From assembly GCF_003289965.1 (NCBI RefSeq), contig NZ_QMBQ01000007.1, positions 248,001 to 312,000 of the forward strand: a stretch of 64,000 nt of DNA. The letters are read 5' to 3'. Each line of letters opens with the position of its first letter. Position 1 is the stretch's first letter. This document shows positions 47,243-55,253 of this stretch, one piece after another. This DNA is from Mesorhizobium atlanticum (GTDB lineage: Bacteria; Pseudomonadota; Alphaproteobacteria; Rhizobiales; Rhizobiaceae). The notes beneath the pieces are model-generated. The model was not told the origin of the DNA and made no database searches. It saw only the letters and a program-made list of their open reading frames with translations. A program made the position numbers and the translations under genes.

Positions 47243-48493
47243 ATGGCACTGTTGGGCACGATGATCAAGAGCTTGATGGCGGCGCTGCTTGCGCTCGGCG
47301 CGTTGGCATTGCCGGCCGGGGCAGCGACGTTCTCGATGAAACGAGGGCTCAATCTCGACCAGTGGGTCACCTGGCCCACCGAGGACAAATGGGGCGACCG
47401 CCAGGCGATCCTGCCCTATCCGGAATGGCGCAAACTCCTCAAGGAGGATGACCTCAAGGCGCTCAAGGATGCAGGTCTCGATTTCCTGCGCATGCCGGTC
47501 GACCCCTCGCCCTTTCTTTCGGACCGGACCGCGGCCCTTCGCGACGACCTCTATGCCAGCGTGCGCGACTCGGCGCGCATGATCAACCGCGCCGGCCTCA
47601 AGGTGATCGTCGACCTGCATCTGATCCCCACAGGCGGCAACCGCAAGATCGGCATGGGGCAGGTGATGGACGACCCGGCCGTCTTCGATGCCTATGCCGA
47701 GGTCGTGCGCAACATGGCAAAGACGCTCGCCCGGGAAGACCCGAAGCAGGTCGCGCTGGAGCTGATGAACGAGCCGATCGTCGATTGCGACGCGAACGGC
47801 TCCAGCCTTTGGCCCGAGCGCCAGAAGCAGCTGTTCGCGGCCGCGCGAGCTTCCGCCACCAGGCTCACGCTGGTGCTTAGCGGTGGCTGCTATTCGAATG
47901 CGGCCTCCCTGGCGAAAGTCGACCCGAAGGCGATCCCCGATGACAACATCATCTGGACCTTCCATTCCTACGATCCGTTCCTTCTGACACACCAGGGCGC
48001 GACCTGGGCCGGCGATTTCATCCGATACGTCACCGGCCTGCCCTATCCGCTGACAGCCGTTCCGAAGGCGCAATTGGACATGACGCTGGACACGATCCGC
48101 GACCGGATAAGGGCCGAGGTGCCCTGGGCGCGGCAGAGCGGCATGCTCGCCTACCTCGACGAACAGGTGGCAGCGATGGACAGCCCCGAAAAGCTGACCG
48201 CCGTCATGGATGCGCCGTTCAGGACGGTCGACGCCTGGGCGAAGGCCAACGGCATCAAGCCGCAGGATATCACGCTTGGCGAGTTCGGCATGATCCGCAA
48301 GGAATACGGCAACGGCTTCGTCATGCCGGCCGCGTACCGCGCGGCCTATGTGCGCGACATGATCGCCCGCGCCGAGGCGCATGGCTTCTCCTGGTCGGTG
48401 TGGAGCTATGGCGGCGCCTTCGGTGTCGTCGACGCCTTCGACGGCGACAAGGCGGAACCCGATGTGATGGATGTGATCAGGTCGCTGCGCTAA
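47243..48493 (+). CDS. Secreted glycoside hydrolase family 5 (cellulase-like)
   Basis: 416 residues from this start. Signal peptide MALLGTMIKSLMAALLALGALALPAGAA, then a (beta/alpha)8 domain opening KRGLNLDQWVTWP. The catalytic acid/base is Glu177 in LELMNEPIVD, with HSYDP at 241-245, nucleophile Glu347 in TLGEFGM and Trp387. These are GH5 hallmarks. Endoglucanase is the commonest activity, but other beta-glucan or mannan substrates are possible. In-frame starts at 47210 and 47261 are alternatives. It is divergent from ybgC and placed between the tol and ruv blocks. Confidence 0.88.
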   Translation: MALLGTMIKSLMAALLALGALALPAGAATFSMKRGLNLDQWVTWPTEDKWGDRQAILPYPEWRKLLKEDDLKALKDAGLDFLRMPVDPSPFLSDRTAALRDDLYASVRDSARMINRAGLKVIVDLHLIPTGGNRKIGMGQVMDDPAVFDAYAEVVRNMAKTLAREDPKQVALELMNEPIVDCDANGSSLWPERQKQLFAAARASATRLTLVLSGGCYSNAASLAKVDPKAIPDDNIIWTFHSYDPFLLTHQGATWAGDFIRYVTGLPYPLTAVPKAQLDMTLDTIRDRIRAEVPWARQSGMLAYLDEQVAAMDSPEKLTAVMDAPFRTVDAWAKANGIKPQDITLGEFGMIRKEYGNGFVMPAAYRAAYVRDMIARAEAHGFSWSVWSYGGAFGVVDAFDGDKAEPDVMDVIRSLR

Positions 48494-48507
48494 ACGCGCG
48501 GGTCGAA

Positions 48508-49410
48508 CTATCCCAGATCGATCTGCAGGATCTCCGGCCGCACGCCAAAACGCACCGGCAGGATGCTGAAACCAAGGCCGCCGGAAACGATGAGGTTGCG
48601 GTCGTTCTCGACGACATGGCCATAGGCATAGCGATTGCCATAGGCGGAAGGCACGACCGGCGAATAGCCGAACAGCCGCACCTGTCCGCCATGCGTATGA
48701 CCGGACAAGGTGAGCGATACCCGCCATGGCACCTTGGGAAAAATGTCCGGTTCATGCGCGAGCAGGATTATGGGAGCGGTGTCGCCGACCTTGGCCAGCG
48801 TGCCGGGAAGATCGTCGAGGCCGGTGAGCCCCCTGCGACCCTTTGCCTTGTTCGGCAGCAGCGCAATCTGGTCGGCTAGCCCCGCGATCCAGAAGCCTTT
48901 GCCGTCCTTTTCCAGGCGCACGACGTCGTTCTCCAGCACAGAGATGCCGACAGCCTCGAGCGCCTTGCGCGAAATGGTCGGCCCTGCGCCCGCGGCTTGA
49001 GCGGCGCGATCCTCCCACCAGTCGTGATTGCCGAGGATCGAGAACACGCCGAGCGGCGCCTTGAGCCCCGACAAAGCGGGCGCCCATTCCGACGCGTTCA
49101 CCCAGCCGGTCACCATCCTGGTTCCGGCGGTGTAATCGCCAAGCATGACGATGACGTCCGGCTGCAGCGCATTGGCCTCTTCGGCAAGCGCTGCGATGCG
49201 CTCCGGCGTCATCCATGGACGGCAAGCATGGATGTCGGCCAGCGCCACGACCCGCAGCTTGAGGCCGGCCGGCCAATGCGGCGGCGTCAGCGCGTAGCGC
49301 TTCACATGCGTCAGCAGCATCGGTTCGATGCCGACCGCATAGGCGCCGAGCGACACCATGGCGAAGGCCGAGCCGCCGACAAGGCGCAGAAAACCGCGTC
49401 TGGTGATCAT
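48508..49410 (-). CDS. Tat-exported metallophosphoesterase
   Basis: 300 residues. The N-terminus MITRRGFLRLVGGSAFAMVSLGAYA is a twin-arginine signal. Calcineurin-like metal motifs are in order: ALADIHACR, VIMLGDYTAG, LGNHDWWE, LLAHEPD and SGHTHGGQ. The family includes YkuE/YaeI-type membrane-associated phosphohydrolases acting on lipid-linked or nucleotide substrates; the substrate here is unknown. Start set at the Tat signal; the in-frame extension to 49524 lacks support. Converges on the GH5 gene with a 14-base gap. Confidence 0.9.
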   Translation of the reverse strand: MITRRGFLRLVGGSAFAMVSLGAYAVGIEPMLLTHVKRYALTPPHWPAGLKLRVVALADIHACRPWMTPERIAALAEEANALQPDVIVMLGDYTAGTRMVTGWVNASEWAPALSGLKAPLGVFSILGNHDWWEDRAAQAAGAGPTISRKALEAVGISVLENDVVRLEKDGKGFWIAGLADQIALLPNKAKGRRGLTGLDDLPGTLAKVGDTAPIILLAHEPDIFPKVPWRVSLTLSGHTHGGQVRLFGYSPVVPSAYGNRYAYGHVVENDRNLIVSGGLGFSILPVRFGVRPEILQIDLG

Positions 49411-49542
49411 GGAACGGCCCAAGCCCCTTGGGATTCTACCAGGAAGCTGTCTTAAACGCGGCAATTGCGCCCTGAGCTGGGCCGAGCCGCGCAGATTCTG
49501 CGCAGACGGGCCGTTGCGGCCCAAACGGCGAACAAATCTGCG

Positions 49543-50580
49543 TTACTCTTCCTGGAACAGGCTGATCTGCTGCTGGGCGATGTCTTTCGGTGGGTCGAGA
49601 CCGAGATGGCGCCAGGCATTGGCGGTCAGCACCCGCCCGCGGGGCGTGCGCTGGATGAAACCCTGCTGGATGAGATAGGGCTCGATGATGTCCTCGATCG
49701 CGTCGCGCGGCTCGGAAAGCCCGGCCGCGATCGTCTCGATACCGACCGGCCCGCCGCCGAAATTGCGCGCGATCATCGACAGATAGCGACGGTCGAGCGC
49801 GTCGAGGCCGAGCGCGTCCACCTCCAGCCTTGTGAGCGCCTCATCGGCGATCTTCCTGTCGACATGCGCGGCGCCGGCGACGCTGGCGAAGTCGCGCACC
49901 CGGCGCAACAGCCGGCCGGCGATGCGCGGCGTGCCGCGCGCGCGGCGCGCGATCTCCACCGCGCCATCATCGCCGAGCGGCATCGAGAGAATCCGGGCGC
50001 CGCGGCGCACGATCAGTTCCAACTCCTCGACCGTGTAGAAATTCAGCCGCACCGGAATGCCGAAGCGGTCGCGCAGCGGATTGGTGAGAAGCCCGAGCCT
50101 CGTCGTCGCCGCGACCAGGGTAAAGCGGGCAAGGTCGATCTTGACCGAGCGGGCCGCCGGCCCCTCGCCGATGATCAGGTCAAGCTGGAAATCCTCCATC
50201 GCCGGATAGAGGATTTCCTCGACCGCGGGATTGAGGCGGTGGATCTCGTCGATGAAGAGGACGTCGCGTTCCTCGAGATTGGTGAGCAGCGCCGCGAGGT
50301 CGCCGGCCTTGGCGATGACTGGGCCTGAGGTCGAGCGGAAATTGACGCCTAGCTCGCGCGCCATGATCTGCGCCAGTGTCGTCTTGCCGAGCCCCGGCGG
50401 GCCGACGAACAGCACATGGTCGAGCGCCTCGCCGCGGCTCTTGGCGGCGTCGACGAAGACCTTGAGATTGGCGCGGACCGCCGCCTGGCCGACGAACTCG
50501 TCGAGCGACTGCGGCCGCAGCGTCTGGTCGGCATCCTCGCCGCGCTTGTCGGGGGCAATGAGGCGGGGCGAAAGGCTCAT
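49543..50580 (-). CDS. ruvB: Holliday junction branch-migration helicase RuvB
   Basis: 345-residue AAA+ motor that drives branch migration with RuvA. DEFVGQAAVRANLKVF, Walker A GPPGLGKTT, Walker B LFIDEIHRLN and sensor GATTR-like VAATTRLGLL are intact. The C-terminal winged-helix domain (TPRGRVLTANAWRHLGLDPP) is complete. Its ATG overlaps the stop of the preceding AbrB-type gene by four bases, so it appears translationally coupled to that gene rather than to ruvA. Confidence 0.97.
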   Translation of the reverse strand: MSLSPRLIAPDKRGEDADQTLRPQSLDEFVGQAAVRANLKVFVDAAKSRGEALDHVLFVGPPGLGKTTLAQIMARELGVNFRSTSGPVIAKAGDLAALLTNLEERDVLFIDEIHRLNPAVEEILYPAMEDFQLDLIIGEGPAARSVKIDLARFTLVAATTRLGLLTNPLRDRFGIPVRLNFYTVEELELIVRRGARILSMPLGDDGAVEIARRARGTPRIAGRLLRRVRDFASVAGAAHVDRKIADEALTRLEVDALGLDALDRRYLSMIARNFGGGPVGIETIAAGLSEPRDAIEDIIEPYLIQQGFIQRTPRGRVLTANAWRHLGLDPPKDIAQQQISLFQEE

Positions 50581-50855
50581 GCCGCGCCCTCTGTGCGCGG
50601 CGCAACACTGACAATCTGACGGCCAACTGCGTCCCTTACTGCAGCATCGACTTCTTCCAGCGTGGCCTGACCGCCAAACGGATCGCCCAGAAACCCAGCA
50701 AGGTCAGCGAATTCAAGATTGCGCGGCGTGCCGATCAGACGACCGTCCATGACCGTCAGGGCAACCCTGTCGCCGGCCTTGAGCGAAAGCGCGTCGCGAA
50801 CATGCTTTGGAATCGTCATCTGCCCCTTGGAAGTCAGATTGGCATCTGCGCCCAT
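50577..50855 (-). CDS. AbrB/MazE-type DNA-binding protein, no adjacent toxin
   Basis: 92 residues from MGADANLTSKGQ. The swapped-hairpin SpoVT-AbrB domain is evident (LTSKGQMTIPKHVRDALSLKAGDRVALTVMDGRLIG). The C-terminal half (FADLAGFLGDPFGGQATLEEVDAAVRDAVGRQ) resembles antitoxin tails. No PIN or MazF toxin follows; ruvB does, with a four-base overlap. An upstream in-frame start at 50879 is possible but would overlap ruvA. Likely an orphan antitoxin or small regulator captured in the ruv operon. Confidence 0.85.
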   Translation of the reverse strand: MGADANLTSKGQMTIPKHVRDALSLKAGDRVALTVMDGRLIGTPRNLEFADLAGFLGDPFGGQATLEEVDAAVRDAVGRQIVSVAPRTEGAA

Positions 50856-50875
50856 ATTCCTATTTCGGGCAAATG

Positions 50876-51496
50876 TCACCGCGCCAGTTCCTTCAGGCCG
50901 AAACGGATCAACTTCGAGGCATCGGCGCCCTCGCCGGCCGATTTCAGCGCCGCCGCAACCGCGTTCGCCGCGATGTCGCGCGAATAACCGAGATTGACGA
51001 GCGCCGAGACCGCATCCGTAATCGGAGCCGGCGCGACGCCCTCGCCAAGCTCCTGCTTCAGCCCGATCGTGCCGGTGGCCGCGCCCGCATAGGCAGGCGC
51101 CTTGTTCTTCAACTCGGTGACGATGCGCTCGGCCACCTTCTTTCCGACGCCAGGGGCTCGGCTGACCATCGCGATATCACGTAGCGCGATCGCATTGGCG
51201 AGGTCGGCCGGCGCCAACGTCGACAGCACCGCCAGCGCCACCTTGGCGCCGACGCCCTGCACATTGTTCATCAAAAGCCGGAACCACTCGCGCTCCAGCC
51301 CGCTCTGGAAGCCATAGAGCCGGATCATGTCCTCGCGCACATAGGTCTCGATGAAAAGCACCACCGCCTCCCCGGGTGATGGCAATGATGCCAGCGTGCG
51401 CGCCGAGCAATGGGCGACATAGCCGACGCCATGCACGTCGACGACGCAGGAGTCTTCGTCGATCTCGTCCAGCGTGCCTTTCAGCTTGCCGATCAT
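50876..51496 (-). CDS. ruvA: Holliday junction DNA-binding protein RuvA
   Basis: 206 residues. The N-terminal OB fold (MIGKLKGTLDEIDEDSCVVDVHGVGYVAH) and the helix-hairpin-helix GVGAKVALAVLSTL and GVGKKVAERIVTELK bind the junction. The C-terminal domain III (about 155-206) contacts RuvB. Follows a vapC-type gene by 14 bases and precedes the AbrB-type gene by 20. Confidence 0.96.
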   Translation of the reverse strand: MIGKLKGTLDEIDEDSCVVDVHGVGYVAHCSARTLASLPSPGEAVVLFIETYVREDMIRLYGFQSGLEREWFRLLMNNVQGVGAKVALAVLSTLAPADLANAIALRDIAMVSRAPGVGKKVAERIVTELKNKAPAYAGAATGTIGLKQELGEGVAPAPITDAVSALVNLGYSRDIAANAVAAALKSAGEGADASKLIRFGLKELAR

Positions 51497-51510
51497 GTCC
51501 GAGGGCTTTC

Positions 51511-51924
51511 TTACGGGTGCGTATCAGGCGCGATAAGTTCGACATCCGGAAAGTATTTTCTGAAACCCGCCGGATCGCGTGTAAGGATGGGATAGCCACG
51601 GATGATGGCATGGGCCCCGATCAAAAAATCGGGCATGACCTTCTCCCGCGGTCCCCCTTGCCGACGATAGATCAAGAATGCTCTCGACGCGGCGAAGGCC
51701 GCCTCGAACGGCAACCCTTCACGTCGGTATTCATCCTCGGGCAACACATCATCAACATCTTCGATCATCTCGTAGCGCATCGAAAACTCTGCGTAGATGA
51801 TCTGATTGATGATCAGGCTGCCGTGCTTGCGCGCAGTCTCTATTTTCGACCGCGACCATTTCAGCCAGACAGGATCCCGAACGGCGACATCGATAAGTAC
51901 ATTGGTATCGACAAGCGTCGCCAA
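51511..51924 (-). CDS. vapC: VapC-type PIN-domain toxin
   Basis: 137-residue PIN ribonuclease. The opening ATLVDTNVLID carries the first catalytic Asp. The mid-region Glu (YAEFSMRYEMIEDV) and the later acidic/Asp positions (MPDFLIGAHAIIRGYPILTRDPAGFRKYFPDVELI) complete the family pattern. PIN toxins cleave RNA, often initiator tRNA or rRNA. The start is TTG, two bases after the vapB stop, so it is coupled to its antitoxin. Its stop is 14 bases before ruvA. Confidence 0.9.
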   Translation of the reverse strand: MATLVDTNVLIDVAVRDPVWLKWSRSKIETARKHGSLIINQIIYAEFSMRYEMIEDVDDVLPEDEYRREGLPFEAAFAASRAFLIYRRQGGPREKVMPDFLIGAHAIIRGYPILTRDPAGFRKYFPDVELIAPDTHP

Positions 51925-51926
51925 GA

Positions 51927-52178
51927 TCAGCGATCCCGCGTCATGGCCATGACGTCGTCGGCATTCATCGTCTGATCGCCGCTACCCTCCAGCCGATCAA
52001 GCGCTGCAAGAAAACGGGCGAGCCGTTCGCGGTCTGCGTGCCGTCCCTTGTCGTGCCGAGGCGTAATCGTGATCTTTCCGCCTTCTATGCCGAAGATCAC
52101 TTCACTGTTGGCAACAATGCCGAATGTCTCGCGCAGATCACGCGGAATGGTCACCTGGCCCTTGCTGGTCACACGCAT
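51927..52178 (-). CDS. vapB: VapB-type (AbrB-fold) antitoxin
   Basis: 83 residues starting MRVTSKGQVTIPRDLRETFGIVANSEVIFGIEGGKITI, a SpoVT-AbrB DNA-binding domain. The tail (ARFLAALDRLEGSGDQTMNADDVMAMTRD) is the probable toxin-binding part. An in-frame ORF runs up to 52307 into ruvC, but this ATG is the family start. It should neutralise the adjacent PIN toxin and repress the pair. Confidence 0.9.
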   Translation of the reverse strand: MRVTSKGQVTIPRDLRETFGIVANSEVIFGIEGGKITITPRHDKGRHADRERLARFLAALDRLEGSGDQTMNADDVMAMTRDR

Positions 52179-52239
52179 GGAATAATCCTTTCTTACAAGT
52201 AAGAAATATTCCAACAATCGGAACAAGTCAAGAACATCG

Positions 52240-52749
52240 TTATTCCGCAGCCGCCATCCGATAGGCGACGCTCGGGCGGTGATGCGCATGGCAGATCGCG
52301 ATGGCAAGAGCGTCGGCGGCGTCGTCGGTATCGAAGACCGCCTTCGGCATCAGCACCTTGACCATCATATGGATCTGCTTTTTCTCACCGTGGCCGACGC
52401 CGATCACCGCCTTCTTGACCGCGTTGGGTGCGTATTCGGCGACCACCAGCCCGGCGCGCGCCGGCACCAGCATGGCGATGCCGCGCGCCTGGCCGAGCTT
52501 CAGCGTCGCGGTCGCATCCTTGTTGACAAAGGTCTGTTCGACCGCCGCCTCATGCGGCATAGCTTGGTGCAGCACCTCGGCCAGCCCGTCATGCAGCTGG
52601 CAGAGCCGCGTCGCGAGCGGCGCCTTGTCATCCGAGCGCACGGTGCCGGACGCGACGAAGCGCAGCGAATTGCCGAGGCTATCGATGATGCCCCATCCGG
52701 TGCGTCTCAGGCCCGGATCGATACCGATGATGCGAATCGCTTCCCCCAT
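52240..52749 (-). CDS. ruvC: Holliday junction resolvase RuvC
   Basis: 169-residue endonuclease that cuts four-way junctions. The first catalytic Asp is in IGIDPGLRRTGWG; the other acidic residues are in AAVEQTFVNKDATATLKLGQARG and in the C-terminal DTDDAADALAIAICHAHH. Begins the ruv block on the minus strand, followed 61 bases later by vapB. Confidence 0.96.
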   Translation of the reverse strand: MGEAIRIIGIDPGLRRTGWGIIDSLGNSLRFVASGTVRSDDKAPLATRLCQLHDGLAEVLHQAMPHEAAVEQTFVNKDATATLKLGQARGIAMLVPARAGLVVAEYAPNAVKKAVIGVGHGEKKQIHMMVKVLMPKAVFDTDDAADALAIAICHAHHRPSVAYRMAAAE

Positions 52750-52876
52750 GCGCCAAGTTTAACCTCGGCGGCAAGCGATGCCAGTGAAATGTGAACAAAC
52801 CGGAAACGGTCGCGATCCTGAGATCGCGCCCAAAAATCCCAATTGAGCCGGCGCTCGCGGCCGGCATGCCCAGAAC

Positions 52877-53941
52877 CTAATTCGTCAAGCGACGGATGGC
52901 TTTCGACAGTCGCATGAGAACTGCCGGCCTGGACGACGCGACCAGCTTCCATGCCAGGATCGCATTGCCCATGCGCCGCGGCAGGATTCCAATGCAAAGA
53001 AACCAGGCCGCCAAGGCAGCCCGCCGCCGCCAGGATGTGTTCATTTCCAGGCTGGCGGCGGCGCCCGCTCTTGCCAGCCCCAGCCGGGAATCGGTCGCAA
53101 CCGGATGCTGGGGCTCGTCGACGCAGAGCGAAGCCAGCCGCTCTTCCAGATGAACCGGATCGCGAAGGCCGGCATCCGGCGGCACGGTCAAGCCGATCTC
53201 GGCCGCCCGGTCGGACAAGGCTTCGAGGCGCCGGAAGTCATGTTGCATGCGCCAGCGCGCCCGCTCGGCAAGCTTTTCGGCAAAGACCGAATGGTTGGAA
53301 CCGTGGATGCGGTAGGCGCCAAGGCAGGAGTCGATGGATTTCACCTCTCCGTGAAGCGGCGCGAGTGTCGCGAGATAGCCATCGGCGCCTTGCCGGAAAT
53401 CGCTTTCAGGCATGGGCATTATCGGTTCCAGCGCCTCGCGGTCGAACGCCAGCCCGCTTGTCACCGTCGTGCGGTAGCGCCCCTTGCGCAACAATTCCGG
53501 CACGACGTCGCCCGAATCGAACGGCTGTTCCGGAGGGGGAAAGACATCCTTGATCTGCTGGTCCTCATCGACGAGATGCAGGCGGAATTGCGCCTGGACG
53601 ACATCTGCGTCCCACTCGTCCAGGACCTCGGAGACGGCGTTCGGATAGAGATAGTCGTCGGCGTCGAGGAAAAGAACGATCTCCCCGGTGCTCGCCTCGA
53701 ACCCGGTGTTGAACGCAGCGGCATGCCCGCCATTCCTGCGCCTGAGGCACGGACGGATCTTGTCGCCATAGGATTCGATGACGGCCACCGAGGCATCGGT
53801 CGAAGCATCGTCGACGACCACGACCTCGACATTTCGGTGGTCCTGCTCCAACGCGCTGTCGATGGCGCGTCCGAGAAACTGTTCGTAGTTGTAGTTGGGG
53901 ATGATGATCGATACCGGGATGCGGTCCAATGGCGAATGCAC
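52877..53941 (-). CDS. Family 2 glycosyltransferase
   Basis: 354 residues. The GT-A nucleotide-sugar domain is clear: VSIIIPNYNYEQFLGRAIDSALEQ, VVVDDASTD, NGGHAAAFNTGFEASTGEIVLFLDADDYLYP with the DxD-type metal motif. The last 80 or so residues are basic and hydrophobic and may associate with the membrane. A role in surface-polysaccharide or lipid glycosylation is likely; donor and acceptor are unknown. Not in an obvious operon. Confidence 0.9.
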   Translation of the reverse strand: MHSPLDRIPVSIIIPNYNYEQFLGRAIDSALEQDHRNVEVVVVDDASTDASVAVIESYGDKIRPCLRRRNGGHAAAFNTGFEASTGEIVLFLDADDYLYPNAVSEVLDEWDADVVQAQFRLHLVDEDQQIKDVFPPPEQPFDSGDVVPELLRKGRYRTTVTSGLAFDREALEPIMPMPESDFRQGADGYLATLAPLHGEVKSIDSCLGAYRIHGSNHSVFAEKLAERARWRMQHDFRRLEALSDRAAEIGLTVPPDAGLRDPVHLEERLASLCVDEPQHPVATDSRLGLARAGAAASLEMNTSWRRRAALAAWFLCIGILPRRMGNAILAWKLVASSRPAVLMRLSKAIRRLTN

Positions 53942-54235
53942 GGGATCAAGCCTCGCAATCTGCTTTGGTCACGGTGACGGTGATTTTCTTGCAAAACGGG
54001 CTCGGGTCGACCCGGCTGCGGCGAACGGCTCCAACTAGGGCCGCATCGCTTCGAGGCAAGGAAGATTCCTTGGCAAGGGCCGGCATCGCCTTCCATGCGA
54101 TGACGGTCAGCACAATGTCGAAGAGCAGTCAGAGTTGCCGACATTCGACTTGCGGCCGAAAGCACGGCTCGCCAAATCACGGCTCGATCACGGTATCCCG
54201 GTTCCCGCGCCACGCTGTCGCGTTGTTGCGCCGGC
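53942..54235. other. Gene-free gap upstream of glycosyltransferase
   Basis: 294 bases between the glycosyltransferase start and the rcdA stop. I find no conserved reading frame, terminator or recognisable promoter. It presumably contains the glycosyltransferase promoter. Confidence 0.4.
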
Positions 54236-54766
54236 TTAGCCGCGCGCGAACGCCGTGTTCAAAAGGCTGATCTGGTCCGAAACCGGATTGGCCCGGCGGC
54301 TGGGGGCGTGCGTCTCGGCGACCACGCCGCCATAGATTTCCTCGTCCATGCGCCGCACCAGCGCCTGCAGGCGCAGCGAGCGCGTCACCAGATCGAGAAA
54401 TTCCTTCGGCAGCTCGTTCCAGCCGAGCGCCTCGTCATGCGCCGACGCGGTATCCAGCCGCACCTTGGATTTCTCCGAGGCCACCTGATCGCGCGTCATC
54501 TCGCCGGAATTCGCCGCACGCTGAAGCAGAAGCCAGGAGGCCACCTGCATCAGCCTTGTGGTCAGCCGCATCGATTCCGCCGCATAGAGGGTCGCGGCCG
54601 TGCGCGACAATTTCTTCGCCTCGAGCCTGCCCTTGCCGTCGAGATATTCGGCGGCCTGTTCGACCAGGCCCATGCCTTCCTGGTAGAGCGGCTTGAAGGA
54701 TTGGGAGAAAACCCGGCGCTCCGCCAGTTTGATGGTTTTCGCGCTGCCCTTCGAAGGCTCTTTCAT
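54236..54766 (-). CDS. rcdA: RcdA-family protease adaptor (DUF1465)
   Basis: 176-residue all-helical protein (start MKEPSKGSAKTIKLAERRVFSQSFKPLYQEGMGLVEQAAEYLDGKGR...; TLYAAESMRLTTRLMQVASWLLLQRA; FLDLVTRSLRLQALVRRMDEEIYG). These match the DUF1465 family, which includes Caulobacter RcdA. In Caulobacter, RcdA delivers CtrA and other substrates to ClpXP together with CpdR and PopA. Start set at the ATG inside a longer ORF. A perfect CtrA-type box lies about 116 bases upstream, matching the known CtrA dependence of Caulobacter rcdA. Confidence 0.88.
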   Translation of the reverse strand: MKEPSKGSAKTIKLAERRVFSQSFKPLYQEGMGLVEQAAEYLDGKGRLEAKKLSRTAATLYAAESMRLTTRLMQVASWLLLQRAANSGEMTRDQVASEKSKVRLDTASAHDEALGWNELPKEFLDLVTRSLRLQALVRRMDEEIYGGVVAETHAPSRRANPVSDQISLLNTAFARG

Positions 54767-54881
54767 CGATACGCCCCTGCACTGCCGCAAGCCGATTCGG
54801 CATCCTTGCCGACATGGCCCGCACCCTTAAATGACTGAGGCTTGAAAATGCGCTTCGACGCCCATGAAGGCAAGCGCATGT

Positions 54882-54896
54882 TTAACAAACGGTTAA
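54882..54896. promoter_or_regulatory. CtrA-type box upstream of rcdA
   Basis: Perfect TTAA-N7-TTAA, 116-130 bases before the rcdA start codon at 54766. If functional it would give CtrA control over its own degradation adaptor. Confidence 0.65.
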
Positions 54897-54953
54897 CGCC
54901 GGCCGCTTTCCGGCCATCCGCCGGCGGAAGGCAACGGCCTGCCGTGCACGGGC

Positions 54954-55048
54954 AAAAAAAGAGCCGCGGATAAGGCGGCTCTCAGGAGTTTAACAGGGAG
55001 GCGTCAAACAAAGTGGCTCCAACCACTCGGTAAGAATCCAGCAAAACT
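54954..55048 (-). ncRNA. Candidate trans-acting small RNA, possibly alpha-r8 (MmgR) type
   Basis: Not protein-coding. On the minus strand the 95 or so bases read as an RNA with two perfect hairpins, ATCCAG/CTGGAT (about 55033-55049) and AGTGG/CCACT (about 55012-55027). An unpaired stretch follows, containing CGCCTCCCTG, which is complementary to a Shine-Dalgarno sequence. It ends in a strong terminator stem GAGCCGC/GCGGCTC (54961-54981) followed by seven T. A CTATGC -10-like element lies at 55055-55060. The order of hairpins, the anti-Shine-Dalgarno motif and the size recall the rhizobial alpha-r8 sRNAs (MmgR in Sinorhizobium). That family assignment is from memory and unverified. Confidence 0.7.
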
Positions 55049-55076
55049 GGATGCGCATAGTAAACGCCTGTAAAGC

Positions 55077-55091
55077 TTAACGAAGCCTTAA
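55077..55091. promoter_or_regulatory. CtrA-type box at -35 of candidate small RNA
   Basis: Perfect TTAA-N7-TTAA, read on the minus strand as TTAAGGCTTCGTTAA. It is separated by 16 bases from the putative -10 (CTATGC, 55055-55060), so it sits where CtrA activates transcription in Caulobacter promoters. Confidence 0.65.
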
Positions 55092-55153
55092 CGCGGCGGC
55101 GATTTTTTAAGCGAACGCGCTTGCCTGTGCCGGAACAGGACAGCCGGCTGAAG

Positions 55154-55253
55154 CGCGGCGCGCTGAATCGGATTCAGGCGACGCGTTTTAAGCCCTTGTT
55201 TTGATGCATGTCGTTGTCCCGGAACCACTGCACACTTCCGGGCGACATGCATT
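55154..55253. repeat. Three-copy intergenic repeat (family A), copy 2
   Basis: Same element as 36742-36843 in the same orientation, with a few substitutions: GCGCTGAATCGGATTCAGGC at the left, GCATGTCG...CGACATGC at the right. Together with the small RNA and two CtrA-type boxes it accounts for most of the 648-base gap 54767-55414. Confidence 0.85.

Noticed and set aside
46715..48727. 670-residue minus-strand ORF spanning ybgC and the complement of the GH5 gene
   Set aside because: Only the last 157 residues are YbgC; the remainder is antisense to a well-supported GH5 gene.
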